Below are positions 1 to 7,118 of a stretch of DNA of 18,461 bases, in pieces. Position 1 is the stretch's first letter. Each line of letters opens with the position of its first letter. Source of the stretch: an uncultured Eubacteriales bacterium (GTDB lineage: Bacteria; Bacillota; Clostridia; Christensenellales; Aristaeellaceae). The stretch is from positions 1 through 18,461 of the forward strand of contig UQEF01000059.1 in assembly GCA_900540045.1 (NCBI GenBank), read 5' to 3'. The notes beneath the pieces are model-generated. The model saw nothing but the letters and a program-made list of their open reading frames with translations, was not told the DNA's origin and searched no databases. Made by a program: the position numbers and the translations under genes.

Positions 1-666
1 AAGCAGCAGAAAACGGGAGGAGAAGTAATTGGGCGCGCCAATGAGCAGGCCAAAGAGGAGGTCGGCTCCGGTGAGCGACTGACGCCGGGCGATGCACACG
101 GCCACGCAAAGCAGCAGGGCGGTGACGAAGGTGATGAGCAGAAAGGTGTCCTTGAGCGGAGCCTGTCCGAGCGCCTCGAAGACTTTGGCGGTAGCGTCCG
201 TGCTGCCGCCGACCAGCAGCAGGAGCACCAGCCCGGTGCGGCTGGCTGCCTTCTGACTGCCGCGCTCCAGGTTGATCAGCAGGATCGCCAGAAAAGCCAG
301 GAGCATGCCGGCCATTTGCACAGTGCCGGGACGCTCCCCAAAGATCAGCATGGCCATGGCGGTGGGCACGAGCACGCCCAGCTTCATGAAGGTGGCGGAG
401 AGCACCACGCCGTTGCGGGCGATGTTCCATTGGAGCAGCAGAAAGCCGCCCAGATACATTGCGCCGCTGACCAGCCCAAGCCCGACGGTGAAGGCGACGC
501 CCTCCTGCGGCAAGGGAACCGTTCCGGCGAAGGAGGCGGCCAGAACCGTACACATCAGGTAATTGCACGCAAGCATGCTCGCGCGGTTATGGATGCGCGT
601 TTCGCTCAGCCGCATCAGCACGGACACCAGCATGCTGCTGAGAATTGCCAGAACCAGATAGATCAT
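1..666 (-). CDS. EamA/DMT-superfamily membrane transporter, 3' end outside window
   Basis: This frame is open from ATG at 666 to the window edge: 222 codons with no stop, so the C-terminus is missing. The product is very hydrophobic, with about seven membrane segments visible, starting MIYLVLAILSSMLVSVLM. The motif LSATFMKLGVLVPTAMAMLIFGE in the first half (near residues 88-110) resembles the end of an EamA repeat, where a conserved Gly-Glu follows a helix, and a second repeat seems to start near residue 136. Family members export or import small metabolites such as amino acids or sugars; the substrate cannot be read here. AAGGAGG at 681-687 lies 14 nt upstream, which is rather far, but no other in-frame ATG, GTG or TTG is nearer. 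The gene stands alone behind a long structured leader, which suggests control by RNA attenuation (inference). Confidence 0.8.
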   Translation of the reverse strand, partial: MIYLVLAILSSMLVSVLMRLSETRIHNRASMLACNYLMCTVLAASFAGTVPLPQEGVAFTVGLGLVSGAMYLGGFLLLQWNIARNGVVLSATFMKLGVLVPTAMAMLIFGERPGTVQMAGMLLAFLAILLINLERGSQKAASRTGLVLLLLVGGSTDATAKVFEALGQAPLKDTFLLITFVTALLLCVAVCIARRQSLTGADLLFGLLIGAPNYFSSRFLLL

Positions 667-731
667 GGACGAAATTTCCGCCTCCTTCGGATGTCGGTGC
701 GAAAGGATGGGAAAGGCGTTTTGAACCCCAG

Positions 732-1039
732 AAAAAAACGGCGTTCAGCCGCAGGGAGCGTCCTGGTGCCCGCCGCGCTTTTTGACTTTGCAGCCGGGGC
801 TCAAGCCTGACGGGCGCCCCCGGACCTCCCCAGCTCCGCGTCCGCCGCCCGTTCTCAGGCGCCAACGGGAGCATAACGAAAGAAAATCCTCAGTCCCTTG
901 CCTGAGAATTCTTCTGATAGCCGCAGCGGAATCCCTGCGCCCAAAACGGTGCGCTCAACCTGCGGGCCTGCCGGACGGCAGGCATTCGGTTTTTTCCTGC
1001 GCCGCCATGGCTTCCTGCATGCCGGATGGCGTCGCCGCC
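732..1039 (-). promoter_or_regulatory. Long structured 5' leader, possible riboswitch/attenuator (glycine-aptamer-like core)
   Basis: This is the untranslated leader between the minus-strand promoter and the DMT gene. On the minus strand it contains a perfect 7-bp hairpin (983-977 with 972-966, GCCTGCC/GGCAGGC), then CCCGCAGG, then a CGCAG/CTGCG hairpin, then TTCTCAGGCAAGGGAC (908-893). The last segment resembles the CUCUCAGGCAAAAGGAC core of glycine aptamers. An outer helix is possible between GAAAAAACC (996-988) and GGATTTTC (889-882). A short CGGC/GCCG hairpin followed by seven T (751-732) could be the terminator of an expression platform. The 5' core departs from the canonical CCGAAGG and the spacing between helices is not ideal, so the class is unproven. 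No protein-coding gene is convincing between 700 and 1258. Confidence 0.35.
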
Positions 1040-1045
1040 GGGAAG

Positions 1046-1074
1046 AGTATACCATAACCGGGCGTTGGGGACAA
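1046..1074 (-). promoter_or_regulatory. Sigma-A-type promoter for the DMT transporter leader
   Basis: Read on the minus strand: TTGTCC (1074-1069), a 17-bp spacer, then TATACT (1051-1046). Transcription would start near 1039, which leaves about 370 nt of untranslated leader before the ATG at 666. No other convincing promoter is visible between 1000 and 680 on this strand. Confidence 0.55.
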
Positions 1075-1206
1075 CTCCCTGCAGCAGATCGGGGCAGCAA
1101 AGCGCGGGCGCGCAGGGCGGGAACCAACGCTGCGTCAGACCGAACACGGATTTGCCGGGCGGAGCGGGAGCAGTACGGGGAAGAGGAGGTATGGGGCGGA
1201 CCTTGA

Positions 1207-1251
1207 CCGCCCTCCTGCAGGCATGCGCCGCCCTCCTGCAGGCATGCGCCG
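1207..1251. repeat. Tandem repeat, 21-bp unit, about 2.1 copies
   Basis: The unit CCGCCCTCCTGCAGGCATGC plus G occurs at 1207-1227 and again, identical, at 1228-1248, with CCG starting a third copy. Each unit holds CTGCAG and GCATGC. It lies just upstream of the promoter of the two-component operon. No function is evident. Confidence 0.85.
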
Positions 1252-1258
1252 GGAATTG

Positions 1259-1287
1259 TTGAAGGAAAATCATTTTCATGCTATAAT
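1259..1287 (+). promoter_or_regulatory. Promoter of the two-component operon with a palindrome in the spacer
   Basis: TTGAAG (1259-1264), a 17-bp spacer, then TATAAT (1282-1287). The spacer contains the perfect interrupted palindrome GAAAAT-C-ATTTTC (1265-1277). The 15-mer GGAAAATCATTTTCA matches 11 of 14 informative positions of a 7-1-7 Fur box, so a metal or other repressor could bind here (inference). The predicted start near 1294 gives a leader of about 57 nt. Confidence 0.65.
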
Positions 1288-1350
1288 TTTACACTATCCT
1301 TGACAATGCGGATGGCGGGCGTGCTCCTGCACGGAAGCGAAGGTTGCGAG

Positions 1351-2082
1351 ATGATGCTTTGCATGATATGCGACGATCAGAAAAGCGAGCTTGAGACGGT
1401 ACAAAAGCTCGTTGCGGGCTATGCGGAAGCGCATCCGGATTTGCTTCTTTCCGTTCGCTGCTTTTCCAGTCCGTTTGATATGCTGGACGAAATAGACAGA
1501 AGCGGCGCTCCGGATATTGCGCTGCTGGATATTTGCATGCCCGGTGTTCTTGGCACTGAGGTCGCGCGGGAAATCCAGCGCAAAAGACAAGATGTAACCG
1601 ATATTGTTTTCCTGACCAACAGACCGGACTTTGCGGTAGAGGCCTTTGCTCTGCATGTAGACGACTATCTCACAAAGCCCTACACGAAAAAGAGACTGGT
1701 GGATACGCTTGACCGGGTGATGGAAAAAAGGCGCCGGCGTCTGTATATCCCCCTTCAATGCGGGAATGAAATTCATCGGATTGATTTATACTCCGTTACC
1801 TATGTGGAAGCCAGGGATCACATCCTGGAAATCCATTTGAAATCGGGAAACTGTCTTAAAACGCGCATGACGCTGACGGAACTGAAGAAACGGTTTCGGG
1901 GCGCCAGCGGCTTTGCGGCACTGGGTGCCTCGTATATCGTCAATCTGCGCTGCGTGCAAAGCCTGCTCCCGGCTGCGGTGGTAATGGCAGACGGAGAGAC
2001 GGTCCCCGTGCCGAGACGGCTGCGCAGCGAGGTGAAACAGCAGTACTTTGATTTCTATACAAAGGAGGCAACCGGGCGGTGA
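1351..2082 (+). CDS. LytTR-family response regulator (AgrA-like)
   Basis: A 243-residue DNA-binding response regulator. The N-terminal receiver domain (about 1-120) shows the acidic pair D8-D9, phospho-acceptor D60 in LLDICMPG, T89 and K109 in TKPY. The C-terminal LytTR domain (about 130-235) shows the pattern YIPLQCGNEIHRI, YVEARDHILEIH and FAALGASYIVNL typical of the family. It should bind DNA when phosphorylated by the kinase encoded immediately downstream. ATG at 1351 (or 1354) is preferred because it places the hydrophobic strand MLCMICDD at the N-terminus and follows GAAGG at 1339-1343. An upstream TTG at 1300 would lie almost at the predicted transcription start and adds residues unlike the family. 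The stop overlaps the kinase start by 3 nt. Confidence 0.9.
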   Translation: MMLCMICDDQKSELETVQKLVAGYAEAHPDLLLSVRCFSSPFDMLDEIDRSGAPDIALLDICMPGVLGTEVAREIQRKRQDVTDIVFLTNRPDFAVEAFALHVDDYLTKPYTKKRLVDTLDRVMEKRRRRLYIPLQCGNEIHRIDLYSVTYVEARDHILEIHLKSGNCLKTRMTLTELKKRFRGASGFAALGASYIVNLRCVQSLLPAAVVMADGETVPVPRRLRSEVKQQYFDFYTKEATGR

Positions 2083-3353
2083 TTCATGATGCAGCGATGG
2101 TGGGACTGCTGGCTCTGACACACGTCTGCTGTCTTGCCGTCATGACCGAGCGGAAATATTCGCCTGGGAAAACCGTGGCGGCCTATGCGGCGTTTGCCGC
2201 ATATTGTATCGGCTGGACGCTGATTGTTTCGGCGTGGATCGGCGCAGAGTCACCGTATGCGGCGCCTGCTATGTTCTCCGCCACCATCGTTGCCGGGTTT
2301 TTCGTTTTTGTCCTGACCTCGTCGGATGCGCTGTGCAAGAAGCTATTTTTGTTTATCAGCTATTCCAATCTGTTCTGTATCCTCCACTGCACGGCGGTCC
2401 TGATCGCCGATGCGCTGGTTCCCTCGCTGTCGGACATCGAAATGCAGTATGCAAGGAATATCACCAGAACGTTGCTGTATATTCCGGCTGTACTGACGTA
2501 TCTGACGTTTTTCCGTCCCCGCATACGGACGGTCCCGGTAAAAAAGAGGCGGACCTGGTATTCCATTTCTCTGGTTTCCCTGCTGTTCCTGGCGGCTTTT
2601 GCCTCTTTTGTGGTGCTTTTCTATCCGCATGGCGGCCATAAAGATGAAAACATATTTTTGTTTGCCGTTGTTGTGCTGATTTATGGCTCGGTGCTATGGG
2701 TGATCTTCGAAACGGTTCAGTATATGAGCGATGAAAGCAGCATGGAGCTTATCGGCAAAAATATCGAATGCCTGCAAGGGCAGCTTGCGCTCGCCAGAGA
2801 GGGGGAAATGACCCTCAGAACCATCCGCCACGATTTCCGGCATCACAATCAAAATATCGTGGCGTTGCTGCAAAAGTGCGAAAGCAGAGAAGCCCTGCGC
2901 TATGTGGAGCAATATAACGAGAGCCTGGACAGGGCAAAGCCGAAGGTGGTTTGTCCACATGCCACGGTCAATGCCATCCTCAGCAGCTTTTCCATCAAAG
3001 CGCAGAAAGACGGCATTGCGGTTTCGGCGTCTGTGGATACGCAGCAGGATTCGCCCATTGCAGACATCGATTTTGTCGCCATTCTTTCCAATCTTCTGGA
3101 AAATGCTTTGAACGGCTGCAAGGAATGTGGCTCGCATGGGGAAATTCACGTGGATATCCACACGGTTTCGGACAAGACCGTGATCGTGTGCCGCAATCCC
3201 TGCAAGGCCGGTCTGGCGATTGAAAACGGGATGCTTCGGAAAAAAGGCACTGGGATTGACAGCGTTGTTCTTGCTGCCAGAAAATATGGAGGGAATATCC
3301 GCTATCAGCTGGAGGGGGAAACCCTGACCGTGTGCGTTATCCTGAGCGCTTAA
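2079..3353 (+). CDS. GHKL sensor histidine kinase, AgrC-like
   Basis: A 424-residue membrane kinase. The GTG at 2079 follows AAAGGAGG (2061-2068) with a 10-nt gap and overlaps the regulator stop as GTGA, so the pair is translationally coupled. The first ~210 residues hold about six membrane segments and are the likely sensor. A linker helix leads to the H-box HDFRHHNQN with phospho-acceptor H251, as in the AgrC/HATPase_c_5 group. The N-box is NLLENALNG (N338, N342) and the G-box KGTGI (G390-G392). In related systems the ligand is a modified peptide. No agrB- or agrD-like gene is present in this window, so the signal is unknown. It presumably phosphorylates D60 of the upstream regulator. Confidence 0.9.
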   Translation: MIHDAAMVGLLALTHVCCLAVMTERKYSPGKTVAAYAAFAAYCIGWTLIVSAWIGAESPYAAPAMFSATIVAGFFVFVLTSSDALCKKLFLFISYSNLFCILHCTAVLIADALVPSLSDIEMQYARNITRTLLYIPAVLTYLTFFRPRIRTVPVKKRRTWYSISLVSLLFLAAFASFVVLFYPHGGHKDENIFLFAVVVLIYGSVLWVIFETVQYMSDESSMELIGKNIECLQGQLALAREGEMTLRTIRHDFRHHNQNIVALLQKCESREALRYVEQYNESLDRAKPKVVCPHATVNAILSSFSIKAQKDGIAVSASVDTQQDSPIADIDFVAILSNLLENALNGCKECGSHGEIHVDIHTVSDKTVIVCRNPCKAGLAIENGMLRKKGTGIDSVVLAARKYGGNIRYQLEGETLTVCVILSA

Positions 3354-3385
3354 CCAATTGCGACGCAAAAACAACCAATGACGGC

Positions 3386-3412
3386 AAAGCCATCCGAAAA
3401 GGGTGGCTTTTT
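3386..3412 (+). terminator. Terminator of the two-component operon
   Basis: A 10-bp stem AAAGCCATCC (3386-3395) with GGGTGGCTTT (3401-3410), including one G-T pair, loop GAAAA, then T-rich sequence. It starts 33 bp after the kinase stop. Confidence 0.8.
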
Positions 3413-3706
3413 CGATATCATACATACTCGTTTGGGGCTGTGCCTGTACTGTCGGGATACAATGTTCAGGCCTCACGGCTGCAACGCGTTTCCAAAAACA
3501 TACCATAAACGATTTTCAAAACACAGGCGAAGTTCGTTTTTGAGATGGTCGCGTTCCCACCCCAAATGGGTCGCCGCTTGAAAATCTGTTTCGGGTGAGA
3601 CGTTTGCAGCGGAGGATGCGAGCGCTTCCCCATACAAACCAAGGTCAGGGCGCTGGCGTGCTTTTCTTGACCAGGGAAAAAAGATCATTTCGAGGAGGTT
3701 TTTTTC
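3413..3706. other. Intergenic region with a nested inverted repeat
   Basis: No gene is supported here. The main structure is a perfect 9-bp inverted repeat GATTTTCAA (3511-3519) / TTGAAAATC (3578-3586). It encloses GGCGA (3526-3530) / TCGCC (3571-3575) and CCCA (3556-3559) / TGGG (3567-3570). Together these could fold into a branched RNA in the leader of the surface-protein gene. I see no convincing promoter in front of that gene. Confidence 0.4.
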
Positions 3707-6700
3707 TTGATAGCAAGACCGTTCGTCGCTCTGATGGCCCCAGTGCTGGTGATTGCAATTCTGATATTCTGCGGTACAGGGAGCCGTGCGCTCGCAGAAG
3801 AGCTTGACATTGCCCAAGGAACCATCTATATCACGGAGACGGGCTATCAGCAGGGAACGTCGCAGACCCCATCTATTGGCCCCTACATCATCAGCGGTAC
3901 GGGCAGCGAGTCCATTGTGATCCAGAGCGGAACGCAGGATATCACCATCTCCAACCTGCAAATCACAGCATCCGGCAAGCCTGCCATCCGGGTTGAGGCG
4001 GGCGCGACGCTTCGCCTGACGGTCGTGGGCGAAAACCGTCTCACCGGCGGCAGCGGCTTTGCCGGTATATGCGTAGCGCCCGCCTATGACTCCGATTGGA
4101 ATTATGACACGGATGCCAGCGGAAAGTTGTATCTTTTCGGAGACGGCACGCTCAACGTTGAGGGCGGCGATGGAGACGCTGTAGGCGGCACCTACGGCGG
4201 AGGCGCAGGCATCGGCGGAAATGGCGAGGACCAGCACGGCGGCGACAGCGTCGATTTCGGACTGGTCTGCGTCACGGAGGGCTTCACCGGCATCCTCGAC
4301 GCCTCCGGCGGCGCGGCCTCCGCTTATGTAGATGGCGAAAACGCCTTCGGCGGCGGGGCCGGCATCGGTTCCGGCGGCTTCAACATGGGCTACATCAACA
4401 ATTATACGGATACCAGCCCCTACTACTGGGGCGAGGTTGTGGGCCGCATCGAACTGCACGGAGGAACCATCCGCGCCCACGCCGCCGGGAACGGCGCGGG
4501 CATTGGCGGCGGTGGCGGACAGGGCGAGGACACGGCCTCCTCTCAAATTTCCATTCTCATTTCCGGCGGCAGCATCATCGCGGAAGGCGGAACGCTGGGC
4601 GCGGGCATCGGCGGCGGAGCCATCTGCGACGGTGGCCGTATTCGGATTTCGAGCGGCTCTATCTCCGCAACGGCAGGACCGTCTGAAGACTCCATGGGCG
4701 CGGCCGGCATCGGTGGCGGCAACAACAGCTCCATCCAGGAAGTCAGCATAACCGGCGGAACGGTCATCGCCAGGGCGAGCGGCGGCGCGGCCGGCATCGG
4801 CGGCGGAACCAATACCTCCTACAGCCCTGTTCATTATGGGGATGTGGATGGACAGGTTAGTCCCGAGAGAAGCGGCAGCATCTCCATTTCGGGAGCGGGG
4901 ACTTCCGTTGCGGCACACGGCGGCACCGGCCGGGGATACTCCGGAAGTTATGGCGGCGCCGGCATCGGTTCGGGTTATCCGGTCGCAAATCAAAATCGAA
5001 GCGTTGCCTTCAAAATTTCCATTACAAACGGCGCTTCCGTACGCGCCTACGGCGGCTATCATTCGCAGGCCATCGGCTATGGCTACCGGCCGACGGATTA
5101 TACCGGCTATGGCATTACGCTGGAGCTGGATGACAGCATCTTCTTATGGGCGCAGAATGTGGACTACTATCAGCCCGCGCTGGTGGCGGTCACGAACTAC
5201 GATGACGCCCCCATCAGCTATTCCAGCACCAGCCGTTATCTGACGGCTTATACGGACGTAGATAAAAATGCCTCAGCTCCCGCCAGCCATCAGGCGCCCG
5301 GCTACCTGGGCAAACCGTCCGCCGGAGTCGATGAGACGCTTGACTGGAAATTCGATTCCACGGCAAACAACGTCAGGGTCGGCCCCGTGACCGTGATCGA
5401 CCAGGTGTTCGGCCTCAACGGCAACTGGGCAACCCTGTGTGAGCTCAAACCGGTCGTCATTTCTCTTGCGGATATTATCATCTATGTGGGTGGCGCAGGT
5501 TATGAGAGCGTGGTCACCGATTTGGGCGGCAATGTGGTCAATACGGCCAGCGACGGTCTGCCCGAGCCCGGTTTCATCATAGAGCTGCCTCTGGATGTTG
5601 ACCAGGCCCTCAAGACGGCGACCGGTGCGCCGCTGGATGAGCCGCTTGATCTTTCGGCCTACCTCAGCTTTGCCTATTCCGATGCCGCGGGCATGACAAG
5701 GACGTGGTCACTGGAACGCTACGACGCAAAAGAAGGAAACAGCAGCATGGCCGATGGACGGTACATTTACCGCATCGTACCGGCGAAGGGGCAGGATCCA
5801 ATCCGGCTTGCATTCACCGATGAGGAGGGGCACAGGAGCAACAGCGACGACTTTGAAATCGAACTGGAGGATCTCTATCAGATTTACGACATGACCATCT
5901 ACGCAGGAGCGCTGAATGCTGATTTCTTCAGAGCGGTCATCACCTTCCCCGACAAGCGTATACGCGAGATGAAGGTTGGCGTCCAATCGGCGAAACTGAC
6001 CATCCGCGGTGTGACGCTTGATGAAGATCCCACGACGATCCTCCGCACGGAAGCGCCCACAGAGCCTGTGGACAATTTTACCGCGCAGGTTGAGCCGGAT
6101 ACGCTGTTCTACATCAACAAGAGCCCTCTGGAGGTAGAAAACTACAACGCGGTAAAGCTGCTGGCGGATGAGATTGTGAGCGAGGCGCAGGCGCCGCTGC
6201 ACCAGAATGCGCTCGAGGCGTTTTCCTCCCGAATCACGCAGGAGTATCAGGTGGAATTCCGTTACCTTGACCTGGTGGACACCAGCAACGGAAACGTCTG
6301 GGTTACCGCCAGCAACCCTGTGGACATCTATTGGCCCTATCCGGAGGGAACGGACCAGAATACGGACTTTTTCATCGTTCACTACTATGGGCTTGACCGA
6401 AATGACGATGATGCGCTGCCGGATGGCGATTACACCATGCTCCTGCACGCTGCCGATGAAAGGACCCTTGCAAATACGCCATATGGGATTCACATAAGGG
6501 TAAATGAGTTTTCTCCCTTTGCGTTATTCTGGAAGAATGAAAACGGCCCGGTGAACCCTGTCGATCCCGGGGATAACGTGGACATTTCCAGCCAACCGCC
6601 CAAAACCGGCGATGCGGCGGACCTGGCGTTCTGGATCGTGCTTGCACTCGGCTCCCTGATCGGGATGCTCCTGCTGCTTTTCAAGGCCCACGGAAGAAGA

Positions 6701-6709
6701 GGATGGTAG
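3707..6709 (+). CDS. Sortase-anchored surface protein with GAGIGGG repeats
   Basis: A 1000-residue exported protein. The TTG start at 3707 is supported by GAGGAGG (3692-3698) with an 8-nt gap, and it opens directly into a signal peptide (MIARPFVALMAPVLVIAILIF, likely cut after an ALA motif near residue 30). Residues about 164-424 carry seven copies of a Gly-rich motif, [GA]AGIG[GS]G, separated by beta-strand-like stretches such as ISGGSIIAEGG; this suggests a repetitive beta structure. The C-terminal part includes VDIYWPYPEGT and FSPFALFWKN, a pattern I associate with large surface proteins of clostridia. The end is a cell-wall sorting signal: PPKTGD (964-969), a hydrophobic segment, then KAHGRRGW. 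A sortase would link it to peptidoglycan; no sortase gene lies in the window. Ligand and role are unknown; adhesion or carbohydrate binding is a guess. Confidence 0.85.
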   Translation: MIARPFVALMAPVLVIAILIFCGTGSRALAEELDIAQGTIYITETGYQQGTSQTPSIGPYIISGTGSESIVIQSGTQDITISNLQITASGKPAIRVEAGATLRLTVVGENRLTGGSGFAGICVAPAYDSDWNYDTDASGKLYLFGDGTLNVEGGDGDAVGGTYGGGAGIGGNGEDQHGGDSVDFGLVCVTEGFTGILDASGGAASAYVDGENAFGGGAGIGSGGFNMGYINNYTDTSPYYWGEVVGRIELHGGTIRAHAAGNGAGIGGGGGQGEDTASSQISILISGGSIIAEGGTLGAGIGGGAICDGGRIRISSGSISATAGPSEDSMGAAGIGGGNNSSIQEVSITGGTVIARASGGAAGIGGGTNTSYSPVHYGDVDGQVSPERSGSISISGAGTSVAAHGGTGRGYSGSYGGAGIGSGYPVANQNRSVAFKISITNGASVRAYGGYHSQAIGYGYRPTDYTGYGITLELDDSIFLWAQNVDYYQPALVAVTNYDDAPISYSSTSRYLTAYTDVDKNASAPASHQAPGYLGKPSAGVDETLDWKFDSTANNVRVGPVTVIDQVFGLNGNWATLCELKPVVISLADIIIYVGGAGYESVVTDLGGNVVNTASDGLPEPGFIIELPLDVDQALKTATGAPLDEPLDLSAYLSFAYSDAAGMTRTWSLERYDAKEGNSSMADGRYIYRIVPAKGQDPIRLAFTDEEGHRSNSDDFEIELEDLYQIYDMTIYAGALNADFFRAVITFPDKRIREMKVGVQSAKLTIRGVTLDEDPTTILRTEAPTEPVDNFTAQVEPDTLFYINKSPLEVENYNAVKLLADEIVSEAQAPLHQNALEAFSSRITQEYQVEFRYLDLVDTSNGNVWVTASNPVDIYWPYPEGTDQNTDFFIVHYYGLDRNDDDALPDGDYTMLLHAADERTLANTPYGIHIRVNEFSPFALFWKNENGPVNPVDPGDNVDISSQPPKTGDAADLAFWIVLALGSLIGMLLLLFKAHGRRGW

Positions 6710-7052
6710 GGGACCCTGCGATGGAAATGGGGGACAAAACTGCAGCCTCTGTGGGATGCGATCGCATTTTTCAGCCAGCTGCGCACTTCGGGGAGCGTGG
6801 CTGACTCATACGGCCCCATTGCAGGAGACTTGAGCAGCCTCAATCATCGGAGACGGGCTTTTTCGACACCCTACGTCCGGCCCTTTGTGCCGTCCGGCCA
6901 GTTCCCATTTTTCTTCCGGCTTGCCCCAGTCAAGACCGGATTGTGCTTGCCCGGTAAATCTCCCCCTTCGTTTGACTTCTTCCCCCCTGGAATGCCGGCA
7001 ACCTGTGTTGCACACGCCTGCAGCCTGCGCGGCCCAGGCGCGACCCTCTGCC
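6710..7052. other. Intergenic region after the surface protein
   Basis: No gene is supported here. A 12-bp palindrome ATGCGATCGCAT (6756-6767) is followed by T-rich bases. A bulged hairpin pairs AGCCA/TGGCT (6773-6777 with 6798-6802) and CGC/GCG (6782-6784 with 6795-6797). CGTCCGGCC occurs twice between 6870 and 6900 as a direct repeat. There is no classic stem-plus-T-tract terminator for the surface protein; AGCCT/GGGCT before TTTTT near 6836-6870 is a weak candidate. Confidence 0.35.
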
Positions 7053-7081
7053 TTTACAAACCCTTCCGCCTCCTATATAAT
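7053..7081 (+). promoter_or_regulatory. Promoter of the LacI-family regulator
   Basis: TTTACA (7053-7058), a 17-bp spacer, then a perfect TATAAT (7076-7081). The start would be near 7088, giving a leader of about 30 nt. I do not see a copy of the GTGTACGCAA operator here, so autoregulation is not indicated. Confidence 0.75.
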
Positions 7082-7118
7082 AAAAAATAAGCATCCTTTG
7101 GGGAAAGGCGGGGACGGT

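Noticed and set aside
820..850. T-box-like GGGCGGCGGACGCGG on the minus strand in the DMT leader
   Set aside because: The essential UGGN bulge and the surrounding antiterminator pattern are missing, and there is no specifier stem I can support.
890..1279. Overlapping frames of 78-129 codons on both strands upstream of the response regulator
   Set aside because: They are Arg/Pro/Ala-rich, overlap the promoter and tandem repeat, and show no conserved motif; the region is better explained as leader and intergenic DNA.
1300..1350. Upstream TTG extension of the response regulator
   Set aside because: It would start within a few bases of the predicted transcription start and lacks a ribosome-binding site.
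3355..3412. GACGCAAA and GCAAAGCC words suggesting a c-di-GMP-I riboswitch
   Set aside because: The words are out of order and spacing for that aptamer; the second is part of a simple intrinsic terminator.
3378..3581. 67-codon plus-strand frame after the kinase gene, possible small peptide
   Set aside because: It starts inside the terminator hairpin, has no ribosome-binding site, and is not hydrophobic or AgrD-like.
3473..5062. 529-codon open frame on the minus strand opposite the surface protein
   Set aside because: It is Ala/Gly/Asp-rich low-complexity sequence caused by the GGC-rich repeats of the real gene, with no ribosome-binding site or recognisable domain.
6885..7118. 78-codon N-terminal extension of the LacI protein
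   Set aside because: It would run through the TTTACA/TATAAT promoter, and the HTH begins right after the ATG at 7119.
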